This document shows, piece by piece, positions 6,901 through 10,894 of a stretch of DNA of 10,894 nucleotides. The notes beneath the pieces are model-generated. The model was not told where the DNA came from and ran no database searches. It saw nothing but the letters and a program-made list of their open reading frames with translations. The stretch lies in contig CANQRJ010000042.1 in assembly GCA_947626215.1 (NCBI GenBank), forward strand, positions 1 to 10,894, in the 5' to 3' direction. The position numbers were made by a program, and so were the translations under genes. Source of the DNA: an uncultured Bacilli bacterium. Its GTDB lineage: Bacteria > Bacillota_I > Bacilli_A > RF39 > UBA660. The first letter of the stretch is position 1; the number at the start of each line of letters is the position of its first letter.

Positions 6901-8339
6901 ATAGTATTTTACAGGATCCAAAATTATTTAATGATATTCATTTATATCAAATTGATAAACGAACTACGAAAAATGAAAATGGAACTTCTGTTTATAATAC
7001 ACCATTTTCTACCAATGAACCATTCCATAAAAACTTTGATGAAGTCGTGAATCTTTGGCCTGCAGAATATGGAGTGAATGCAGGTAACTGGGGAGACCGA
7101 ATTGAGTGGAATGTTGCCGGATTTATGGATAGTAATATTAAAAATGATGGAAATTTAGATGGAGGACATCCTACTTGGGCTACTTGGTCTCATGAAACGG
7201 CTCATTATTTGGATGATCGCTTGTTCTTAAAAGATTATGACCGTAGATATGATGCCGGTGGAGAAGATTATGCCGATGAATTTTTAATGCAAAAGTTTAG
7301 CGCCACGGGAATTGTCATGAATTTATCTATCTATTTTAAAGATCAATTAGAAGTGGCAACCAATTTAACTCCAGAACGAATTAATAGTAAAGAAAAAATT
7401 AGTGATTTCTATCGTAAAATGTTTGATTCTATTTATACGTTGGATTATATTGAGGCGATGGCTTATTTAAAGCTTTCACCAGAAGAACAAAAAGCTCTTG
7501 GCGTTCAAATTTCTTATCCAAATGAATCTAGAAAATTTGCAACTGTAGATGGAGAGTCTCATGATTATAACAAAGAACCAGAAAAATTTATTGGAGATAC
7601 ATACTCAGAAGACCCATATGCAAGATTTAGAGCAAGACAAGTGACTCAGTATCAAAGATTAAGTGATATTTCTTATGATTTTGAATTAAAGACCATCGAT
7701 GATTTAATTCAAAATAGAATTATGCTATATACAAATCTTACAGGAACGACCTCTAGAGGATCCAACTCTTATGGTGGAGAAGGTATCAATATTGTTCACT
7801 GGTATCAACCAAATAATCCATATGGAAGACCTGATTCTTATTCATTAAAATGGTTCTCTTATGAAATGTTAGGCTACAAAGGGTATGACGATGGTTTTGT
7901 GGAATATGCAAGTAACATTCATTATGAAACAAGACCGACTTATACTAGTTTAGTAAAACCAAAAGATGAAGAGGGTAACCCTATTTTAACTGATGTTTCC
8001 TTTAAATCAGATGATATGGCTATTTCTACGATCTCTGATGGTGTTTATCAAACCATCGATGAATATAAAATAGATCGATTTAAACAAACAGAAGAAAAAT
8101 TAAAACATATTCGATTTATTGATGTAGATTCTTATGCAAAGAAAATGTATGATGCTTTAGTAGAAGATGCGAAAAATAATGATAAAGCTTATACGAAGAG
8201 TTTTAATGTAAGAAAAGAAATCTATTATATTCTTAAAAATCAAACGAATGATTTTAGAGAAGACATTTTTGATGAAGAAATTGAACAAGAAATCACTTTT
8301 AATACCGAAATGTTTAAGGATTCTTCTTCTAAAGAATAA
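996..8339 (+). CDS. Giant membrane-anchored M26 (ZmpA/B/C, IgA1 protease-like) zinc metalloendopeptidase with cohesin- and dockerin-like domains
   Basis: The protein has 2447 residues (numbered from the 996 start). Order of parts: signal peptide 1-25 (cleavage after VNA); cohesin-like beta domain ~28-155; two transmembrane helices ~188-209 and ~220-241 joined by a Lys-rich 10-residue loop; two dockerin-like EF-hand loops, D247-D258 and D302-D313; four Ig-like repeat units ~327-1150, each with a VLK[D/E] junction; a further beta region ~1150-1280; a GLUG-type beta-helix ~1290-1515; and the peptidase region from ~1581. The zinc site is HETAH at 2066-2070 (His2066, His2070, catalytic Glu2067), with E2090 twenty residues later in a DRRYDAGGE context that matches the GRRxGxGxE context of pneumococcal Zmp/IgA1 proteases. 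By family knowledge it should cut large extracellular, possibly host, glycoproteins; the substrate here is unknown. It ends without a C-terminal anchor. The N-terminal membrane hairpin should hold it on the outer face of the cell. It is longer than most M26 members (roughly 1,700-2,000 aa). No frameshift or missing catalytic residue is visible. Confidence 0.93.
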   Translation: MKKIKINGLIFLFLCLVFLPLSVNATQNEITLKMNKTDLTVGDEITLTASLPEGFETYAMVATLKYDNNVFQKIDESNFAISNTEMISYNEKNNKFGILYKNGKISMEQGIFLSITLKVKEDANVGDTNIALTNVSASNGSGSVRFPTASTKVFVSRDAKEGEAIPSNKENEIKEDAEEKIQVFTHAPLFALCILLFILLLIPFLTTGFKYLKNKEDKKLFYSLFGLEIILLGVLCGLFFFQNQKKDTNQDGIKDYEDAKEIIDYLIDMEGTRNLSDTPSTNDSSGVTTSNTSPSKNPSDFDVNGDGKVDIEDVGDIVEDVNDKTKVVLHEERLEEEYYVQRGEITLKFKAEISPKDAKITQVKINNQYYNVTYMNDTYVLKITTPDESGVCDFTITEVLVDNGKSVKTTLKMTREVLKEEPYINRFNLDDENGTLSFYLVDPDHAFIDGMATLYLDDQIISTGRVQNEKTTISFDSKLDQTYEIQITGNYDLDSESHDDKNHFSNESMMSQNFTLGGDYHFTLTEYAITDAIKEGETPIISFKSTNIRNATVVNAEVKIEDKAKEYNISKKDNDYYEVALNGADTSPGKHTVLLNHVGLDSLKTFYNGEDYQTHALTYTVLKDAPSVEDLTLSDDKEQQSIHAHFKFSDPNLATTKLTVVLVDSNGKIISSEEIDPKEKEFVDVNLSYQKNFDGFYTVKVLADYELSSKYRYTNTSLDEKTILTHNEDDIYISSMTIVGENYYPVKGQKNYKIDFTVHVGDTVKAIAKKYGNNNNYNKLSIITINGLNYSVDTYKESTTTDYKVSANLIIPNESGLFDIKANRVQLAITGYYNMNKADMFSVEEKKLTVDVLKDKPKIDHLIITDDYSKNTATFDFDVVLDSNEKPENFKDGMIQLQDQSEKIVAGHNTVIFKDFEKDKNFDLIFKGSYDLDTDTIDVFGTKNEVKDEEILKIPYGLYSEETYQNFKIKNGVVLSEKGNSYFEKNEQIKLYFDLDGDLQLFDATLDQVVLNEKEYKVTEVGTGYELILDGYFSSGEKELHLTDLILSNGKKITLRESYTFKPEVLKDVVLSNDFTYEEINSQVHVHLDLKDVDHSLVGTPKVLITDENGNLVYEGDYKKEIIFKSSKDQVRYFVQIIGDYDRDIDKTKNSEHYVENAILLDEVISFETNDIELKEIIDVNLYQLTDSEKILLVDEVNVNEMSQNLDSYFVEVMMEEMPTFRSKIKEIRNVDGRLILILDSTYLTDEKNGETLRIDFGRIKENNHAKNETHPIEAFKVLIEELKENGVVTLTRDYNASGVEVDGNTYLEEFTGTLNGNGHTIKNLSKPLFGKIQNGTVENLKLKDITMPTQNAQGTIAPIATNSTFKNILVDGYSKTSSTEGGVGVLLGSATGSTIENCRVTNFIITSPHANYQQIGGLVGSTTDTDIKNCYVDGSIRGGWNFRAGLVGRSSGGTFENNYTHVYLDAGWQRGNICGFSCGGANATFKNNVSFSYGVIDSAFFQGFKESENNYFVGDMNSQTGVDPISNEDVNDEFFSETLNFDSEYWRIQNTSIENLPTLRIEKSLGETNHLDYDEDKENLYANLVKLMPYYDSDKIIELAKNVTDESLLNDKITHMVPVDKSGNIVTYLTTDDAKKIDKLKIVFKTGTKAEYHLIFNKVYDMVATYLIPELNIQYNYNHYVIDANSKVVNNLTNYLKGLDYTNNLDILTTNDDSRIYRDFYNETTKNELRDFVLKYLSNSDYTNTSDDDIMNDYIESEIKKDKNLEKVLYVYNYFRRFYDLDIDGMKLYDFMMFQMQGFHDVLTPEKMTELYFGDLSGTNFNTNVTHTVYNNLLSGYTHLINMPVFLEYLVTHFSNHNMDEWVRSQFKGILVEIPVEGHEEDVQYTLWDHLSTVDDEHRDNYNVFNYTLPLLTLPETAAYLVSAPAQFTIGAQRVYMGNPLDPTELASFKEKMKVYTDRITSYYNTAYSILQDPKLFNDIHLYQIDKRTTKNENGTSVYNTPFSTNEPFHKNFDEVVNLWPAEYGVNAGNWGDRIEWNVAGFMDSNIKNDGNLDGGHPTWATWSHETAHYLDDRLFLKDYDRRYDAGGEDYADEFLMQKFSATGIVMNLSIYFKDQLEVATNLTPERINSKEKISDFYRKMFDSIYTLDYIEAMAYLKLSPEEQKALGVQISYPNESRKFATVDGESHDYNKEPEKFIGDTYSEDPYARFRARQVTQYQRLSDISYDFELKTIDDLIQNRIMLYTNLTGTTSRGSNSYGGEGINIVHWYQPNNPYGRPDSYSLKWFSYEMLGYKGYDDGFVEYASNIHYETRPTYTSLVKPKDEEGNPILTDVSFKSDDMAISTISDGVYQTIDEYKIDRFKQTEEKLKHIRFIDVDSYAKKMYDALVEDAKNNDKAYTKSFNVRKEIYYILKNQTNDFREDIFDEEIEQEITFNTEMFKDSSSKE
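1077..1460 (+). other. Cohesin-like domain of the protease
   Basis: Residues ~28-155 begin NEITLKMNKTDLTVGDEITL and then show the pattern of cohesin-type beta sandwiches: a strand of the form ATLKYDNNVF, a central segment ending in FLSITLKVKED, and a closing segment with GDTNIALTNVSAS. This matches the general layout of cohesin domains that hold dockerins in cellulosomes and in clostridial surface enzymes. The call rests on pattern recognition; a profile search would be needed to separate it from other bacterial Ig-like folds. Confidence 0.65.
1557..1718 (+). other. Two-helix membrane hairpin of the protease
   Basis: Residues 188-209 and 220-241 are strongly hydrophobic (for example LCILLFILLLIPFL and LEIILLGVLCGLFFF). 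They are separated by a loop containing KYLKNKEDKK, which fits a cytoplasmic turn under the positive-inside rule. After signal peptide removal the cohesin-like domain and everything after residue ~242 would both lie outside the cell. Streptococcal M26 proteases also have N-terminal hydrophobic helices, there preceded by LPXTG; no LPXTG is present here. Confidence 0.8.
1734..1964 (+). other. Split dockerin-like pair of calcium-binding loops
   Basis: Two DxNxDGxxDxxD loops are visible: DTNQDGIKDYED (residues 247-258) and DVNGDGKVDIED (302-313). Each is followed by a helix-like segment (AKEIIDYLID; VGDIVEDV), as in type I dockerin F-hands. All calcium-ligand positions are filled by Asp/Asn/Glu. 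Between them is a Ser/Thr/Asn/Pro-rich linker of roughly 30 residues, longer than in most dockerins. The first loop begins only about five residues after the second transmembrane helix. Confidence 0.75.
1974..4430 (+). other. Four tandem alternating Ig-like repeat units in the protease
   Basis: A recurring VLK[D/E] junction occurs at residues 417, 621, 852 and 1065. Each is followed 72-82 residues later by a G/A-x-Y-[D/E] strand end (GNYDLD at 489, ADYELS at 703, GSYDLD at 928, GDYDRD at 1139). Between these sub-repeats lie ~100-140-residue segments that also resemble one another (YYVQRGE, EGETPI, YYPVKGQ and FEKNEQI strand starts, each before a short lysine-containing beta hairpin). The unit is about 205-230 residues. 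The repeats are strongly diverged, with no DNA-level repetition that I can see. A stalk or spacer holding the catalytic part away from the membrane is likely but inferred. Confidence 0.65.
4866..5543 (+). other. GLUG-type beta-helix region of the protease
   Basis: Residues ~1290-1515 start with FTGTLNGNGHTIKNL at 1311 and continue with short turns of the form FGKIQNGTVENLKLKDI, IGGLVGSTTDTDIKNCYVDG and AGLVGRSSGGTFENNY. This is the GLUG/beta-helix module that precedes the catalytic domain in IgA1 and Zmp proteases of streptococci. It is thought to present or recognise substrate in that family. Its presence directly upstream of the peptidase region strengthens the family call. Confidence 0.8.
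5736..8336 (+). other. M26 peptidase catalytic region
   Basis: Residues ~1581-2447. The segment opens with LYANLVKLMPYYDSDKI, typical of the Zmp catalytic region, and contains HETAH at 2066-2070 (bases 7191-7205) followed by Glu2090. His2066, His2070 and Glu2090 are the expected zinc ligands, and Glu2067 the general base. The context WATWSHETAHYLDD and DRRYDAGGEDYADEF is close to the family pattern. The catalytic residues appear intact, so the enzyme is predicted to be active. Confidence 0.88.
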
Positions 8340-8348
8340 ATGAAATGC

Positions 8349-8380
8349 ACCTAGTATATTCTACTCAGGTTCTTTTTCTT
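8349..8380 (+). terminator. Candidate intrinsic terminator after the protease gene
   Basis: ACCTAGTA (8349-8356) pairs with TACT plus AGGT (8362-8370) around a five-base loop, with one bulged C at 8366. It is followed by a T-rich tail, TTCTTTTTCTT. The hairpin begins 10 bases after the stop codon at 8337-8339. Confidence 0.55.
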
Positions 8381-8397
8381 GGCTTTAAAATTTCTAT

Positions 8398-8417
8398 GCA
8401 AGAAATCTTGTTTTTTT
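8398..8417 (+). terminator. Second, weaker hairpin with T7 tail
   Basis: CAAGA (8399-8403) and TCTTG (8406-8410) form a short stem (4-5 bp) directly before seven T residues. It is short and overlaps the -35 element of the ftsA promoter, so it may be only a back-up terminator or a coincidence of T-rich sequence. Confidence 0.3.
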
Positions 8418-8436
8418 CTTTTCTTTTCTGTATAAT
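8408..8436 (+). promoter_or_regulatory. Sigma-A-type promoter of ftsA-ftsZ
   Basis: A perfect TATAAT (8431-8436) is preceded, at exactly 17 bases, by TTGTTT (8408-8413), which keeps the TTG of the -35 element. The predicted transcription start is near 8444, leaving a short leader of about 17 bases that carries the ftsA ribosome binding site. It lies just after the candidate terminators of the protease gene, so ftsA-ftsZ looks like a separate transcription unit. Confidence 0.7.
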
Positions 8437-8450
8437 TAAGGTTAGAAAAT

Positions 8451-8456
8451 AGGTGG
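8451..8456 (+). promoter_or_regulatory. Ribosome binding site of ftsA
   Basis: AGGTGG ends 4 bases before the ATG at 8461. It differs from AGGAGG by one base and supports this start, which also places the actin-type phosphate loop 1 at the usual distance from the N-terminus. Confidence 0.7.
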
Positions 8457-8460
8457 TTTC

Positions 8461-9705
8461 ATGAGAAAGATACTAGCCGGCATTGATATTGGTTCTGAAT
8501 TCATCAAGTTAGTGGTAGGAGAATCTTTAAATGGAAAAATAAATATTTTAGGTGTTTCTTGTGTGGCGTCTCAAGGTGTGAGAAAAGGTTTTATTATTGA
8601 TCCGAATGCTTTTTTACCTAAATTACAAGAAGTGTTTCAAAAATGTAATAGTATGCTTGGGGTGGATGTAAAAAAAGTTGTTGTCACGGTGCCAAGTGAG
8701 GGAGCAGAATTTTTACTTACAGAAGGATCTAGTACCATTACGAATGAAGAACATTTGGTAAACCGAATTGATATTATACGGGCGATGCAAGCATCCACTT
8801 ATAACAAGATTGATAGTGATAAAGAAATTGTAAGTATTCATCCTACATCTTTTTATTTAGATGACGAGAAAATTGTAAAAAGTCCTCTTGGTTTAGAAGC
8901 CGAGAAGATTAATGTTAAATCTTTAGTCGTTACCATTCCACGTAAGAATGTTTATACGATTGTAAAATGTTTAGAAAAATTAGGAGTTAAGGTAGTTGAT
9001 TTTACTTTAGGCTCTATTGGAGACTATTATGAATGTCAAAGTCCTATGATGAAAGATGTAGTAGGCTCAATTATTAATATTGGGTATCATACAACGACTG
9101 TTTCGATATTTAATAAGGGACTTTTAACCAATACAATATCTCTACAAACAGGTTCTTCTTCGATTGAACATGATTTATCTTATATGTTTCATGTAACCAA
9201 AAAAGATGCGAAAAATATAAAAATGGAACTTGCCGCGGCTCATAAAAGAAAAACGAGTGCAAGTATTAAAAAAGAGTATACAACAAAAGAAGGAGAAAGT
9301 ATTTTTGTAAGTGAATACGAGGCAAGTGAGATTGTGTCTTCTAGAATTGAAGAAATTTTAAAAAATGCAAAAAAACAAATAAATCTCTTAACAAAAAAGG
9401 AAATTCATTATATAATGATTACAGGTGGAGTAAGCGAGATGACTAACTTTTCTATTTTAGTGGAAGAAGTGTTTGGACATCATGCCAAAATCTTTCTTAC
9501 TAAAGAGTTAGGAGTTCGCAGTAACATCTATTCTTCTGCAGTAGGTCTTTTAAAATATTATGATGAAAAAACAAATGAAGAAGAAGTAGATTTTTCAATT
9601 TTTAATGAAGATGAGACGGAAGAATTAAGCAGTGTAAGTAAGAAATTACCTTTTGAAGAACATTCAATATTAGGTAAACTTTTTGGATATTTTTTTGATA
9701 ATTAA
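8461..9705 (+). CDS. ftsA: Cell division protein FtsA (divergent)
   Basis: This 414-residue actin-like protein should bind FtsZ and fix its filaments to the inner membrane face at mid-cell. Phosphate loop 1 is visible as GIDIGSEFIKLVVGE (7-21). A FtsA-specific 1C-type subdomain follows phosphate 1 (for example GVRKGFIID at 39-47, then VDVKKVVVTVPSEGAEF). The adenosine motif is ITGGVSEM (~320-327). The last residues, SILGKLFGYFF (402-412), form an amphipathic membrane-targeting helix. The second phosphate loop is unusual: the family pattern DIGGGTTD is here NIGYHTTTV (206-214), losing both acidic residues and two glycines. The length is typical of the family. It sits 12 bases before ftsZ, with the ftsZ ribosome binding site overlapping its stop codon, so the two are almost certainly co-transcribed. 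Identity is secure from the domains plus context; whether it hydrolyses ATP is uncertain. Confidence 0.93.
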   Translation: MRKILAGIDIGSEFIKLVVGESLNGKINILGVSCVASQGVRKGFIIDPNAFLPKLQEVFQKCNSMLGVDVKKVVVTVPSEGAEFLLTEGSSTITNEEHLVNRIDIIRAMQASTYNKIDSDKEIVSIHPTSFYLDDEKIVKSPLGLEAEKINVKSLVVTIPRKNVYTIVKCLEKLGVKVVDFTLGSIGDYYECQSPMMKDVVGSIINIGYHTTTVSIFNKGLLTNTISLQTGSSSIEHDLSYMFHVTKKDAKNIKMELAAAHKRKTSASIKKEYTTKEGESIFVSEYEASEIVSSRIEEILKNAKKQINLLTKKEIHYIMITGGVSEMTNFSILVEEVFGHHAKIFLTKELGVRSNIYSSAVGLLKYYDEKTNEEEVDFSIFNEDETEELSSVSKKLPFEEHSILGKLFGYFFDN

Positions 9706-9710
9706 GGAGG
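9704..9710 (+). promoter_or_regulatory. Ribosome binding site of ftsZ overlapping the ftsA stop
   Basis: AAGGAGG at 9704-9710 shares its first two bases with the ftsA TAA stop (9703-9705) and lies 7 bases before the ATG at 9718. This near-perfect site suggests strong translation of ftsZ relative to ftsA, consistent with the usual excess of FtsZ. Confidence 0.85.
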
Positions 9711-9717
9711 ACTAGAG

Positions 9718-10782
9718 ATGAACGATAATTTAAAAATTGATCCGATAGCAAAAATTAAAGTATTTGGTGTTGGTGGTGGTGGTTGTAATGCCGTTAACCG
9801 AATGATTGATGAAGGAGTACAAGGCGTAGAGTTTTATGTTGTAAATACGGATTTACAAGTATTAAATGCATCTCATGCTAAAAATAAAATTCAAATAGGC
9901 GCGAATATTACAGGCGGAAGAGGTGCTGGATCTAATCCTGAAGTAGGAAGAGAAGCCGCCTTAGAAAGCAAAAAAGAAATTGAAGAAGCCGTTAAAGGGG
10001 CAGACATGGTTTTTGTCGCGTGTGGCCTTGGTGGTGGAACAGGTACAGGAGCTTCTCCTATTATTGCCGAGATTGCTCAAGAATCTGGTGCTTTAACCGT
10101 TGGAATTGTAACGAAGCCATTCCGTTTTGAAGGAAAAAGAAGAATGGAACATGCTTTAGTAGGATTAGAAGAGTTAAGAAAACATGTAGATACGTTGATT
10201 ATTATTCCAAATGATCGTTTAAGAGAAATTATTGATAAAACAACTACGTTTAAAGATGCCTTTAAAGAAGTTGATAATGTATTACATCGTGGAGTTCAAT
10301 CTATTTCTGACTTAATTGCCGTGACAGGAATCGTAAACCTAGACTTCGCGGATATTAAAACAGTCATGGAGAAATCTGGAACGGCTTTAATTGGAATTGG
10401 TATGGGCGTTGGAGAAAATCGTGCCGTAGAAGCAGCGCGTCAAGCCGTATCGAGTGCTTTACTTGAAACAACCATTGATGGAGCAACCGATGCGATAATA
10501 AATATTACAGGTGGTGATAGTTTAACATTATTTGAAATTGAAGATGCCGTTGAAACTGTAAGAGAGGCTGCCAATTCTGATATTAATATTATTTTTGGAG
10601 CAATTCCAAATTCGAATCTAACAGATGAAGTGATTGTAACTGTTATTGCAACAGGATTTGATGGAAAAGAAGATAAAGATTCAGATGATGAAGAGGATGC
10701 TTTACCAAAAAGAAGAGTTGAAGAAGATGAAACGAGTGAATTCGAAATTCCTTCTTTCTTAAGAAGTAAAGACAATTATTAA
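9718..10782 (+). CDS. ftsZ: Cell division GTPase FtsZ
   Basis: This 354-residue tubulin homologue polymerises with GTP into the Z ring that scaffolds septum formation. The N-terminal nucleotide loop GVGGGGCNAVNRM (17-29), the tubulin signature GGGTGTGA (105-112) and the T7 catalytic loop NLDFADIK (207-214, with Asp209 and Asp212) are all intact. The globular part ends near residue 315. It is followed by a very acidic linker of only about 24 residues (317-340) and a conserved C-terminal tail, EFEIPSFLRS (341-350), which binds FtsA and other membrane partners. The total is shorter than the ~380 residues of E. coli and B. subtilis FtsZ, mainly because of the short linker. It is the second gene of the ftsA-ftsZ operon and is followed by a strong terminator. 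Confidence 0.98.
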   Translation: MNDNLKIDPIAKIKVFGVGGGGCNAVNRMIDEGVQGVEFYVVNTDLQVLNASHAKNKIQIGANITGGRGAGSNPEVGREAALESKKEIEEAVKGADMVFVACGLGGGTGTGASPIIAEIAQESGALTVGIVTKPFRFEGKRRMEHALVGLEELRKHVDTLIIIPNDRLREIIDKTTTFKDAFKEVDNVLHRGVQSISDLIAVTGIVNLDFADIKTVMEKSGTALIGIGMGVGENRAVEAARQAVSSALLETTIDGATDAIINITGGDSLTLFEIEDAVETVREAANSDINIIFGAIPNSNLTDEVIVTVIATGFDGKEDKDSDDEEDALPKRRVEEDETSEFEIPSFLRSKDNY

Positions 10783-10790
10783 AAAATTAG

Positions 10791-10826
10791 AAAGTGTACA
10801 GATCAAATGCTACACTTTTTATTTTT
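10791..10826 (+). terminator. Intrinsic terminator of the ftsA-ftsZ operon
   Basis: AAAGTGTA (10791-10798) and TACACTTT (10811-10818) form an 8-bp stem with a 12-base loop, followed by TTATTTTTT. An A-rich stretch lies upstream, so it could also act on the opposite strand. It starts 9 bases after the ftsZ stop codon. Confidence 0.75.
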
Positions 10827-10857
10827 TGAGTTTAGGTGAAAAAAATGCTTGACATGA

Positions 10858-10894
10858 AAAAAGATGAAAATGTGGAAAACTTTTTCATCTTTTT
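10858..10894. repeat. 13-bp perfect inverted repeat at the right edge
   Basis: Bases 10858-10870 and 10882-10894 are exact reverse complements (core GATGAAAA / TTTTCATC) around an 11-base loop, TGTGGAAAACT. The right arm reaches the window end, so the repeat may be longer. It could be a terminator of a gene on either strand, a leader hairpin of the next gene or an operator. A TTGACA at 10849-10854 lies just before it, but no matching -10 follows at 16-18 bases. Confidence 0.5.

Noticed and set aside
10440..10775. Minus-strand open stretch of 111 codons over the end of ftsZ
   Set aside because: It is Ser-rich low-complexity translation antisense to a well conserved gene; typical shadow frame.
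10849..10877. Promoter based on the perfect TTGACA
   Set aside because: The sequence at 16-18 bases downstream (around GTGGAA) does not resemble TATAAT, and the region is taken up by the inverted repeat.
10871..10879. TGTGGAAAA in the hairpin loop, one mismatch from a DnaA box, also reminiscent of MraZ-type boxes
   Set aside because: It is a single copy with no neighbouring repeats, in an A/T-rich loop; a chance match is likely.

Overview
The window is AT-rich DNA from a bacterium, most likely a low-GC Firmicutes/Bacilli lineage. The clues are an ftsA-ftsZ pair with strong AGGAGG-type ribosome binding sites, a Gram-positive-type surface metalloprotease of the ZmpA/B/C (M26) family, and strong A/T bias at third codon positions. 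All visible Trp residues are encoded by TGG and every complete gene ends in TAA, so nothing suggests a TGA=Trp code. A host-associated member of the uncultured Bacilli (RF39- or Erysipelotrichales-like gut lineages) would fit, but that placement is inference.

Layout: (1) Bases 1-926 hold the 3' end of a cysteine-rich, probably exported protein. The reading frame is open to the left edge and includes a thrombospondin type-1 (TSP1)-like module before a C-terminal region I do not recognise. (2) After a 69-base gap with a candidate promoter and a good ribosome binding site, bases 996-8339 encode a giant (2447 aa) cell-surface metalloprotease. In order it has a signal peptide, a cohesin-like domain, a two-helix membrane hairpin, a split dockerin-like pair of calcium loops, four alternating Ig-like repeat units, a GLUG-type beta-helix and a C-terminal M26 peptidase domain with HETAH plus a downstream Glu. 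(3) Bases 8340-8460 contain two hairpins with T-rich tails and a sigma-A-type promoter. (4) Bases 8461-10782 are ftsA and ftsZ, arranged as a tight two-gene operon. (5) Bases 10783-10894 contain a clear intrinsic terminator and then a 13-bp inverted repeat that runs to the window edge.

The left 8.3 kb looks like a surface or host-interaction module: a TSP1-bearing secreted protein next to a membrane-tethered protease carrying its own cohesin and dockerin. The right 2.4 kb is core cell division. FtsA tethers FtsZ filaments to the membrane, and both proteins keep the C-terminal motifs for this. FtsA, however, has a strongly altered second phosphate loop. The least usual things here are the cohesin, membrane hairpin and dockerin combined in one M26 protease, and the TSP1-like module beside it.
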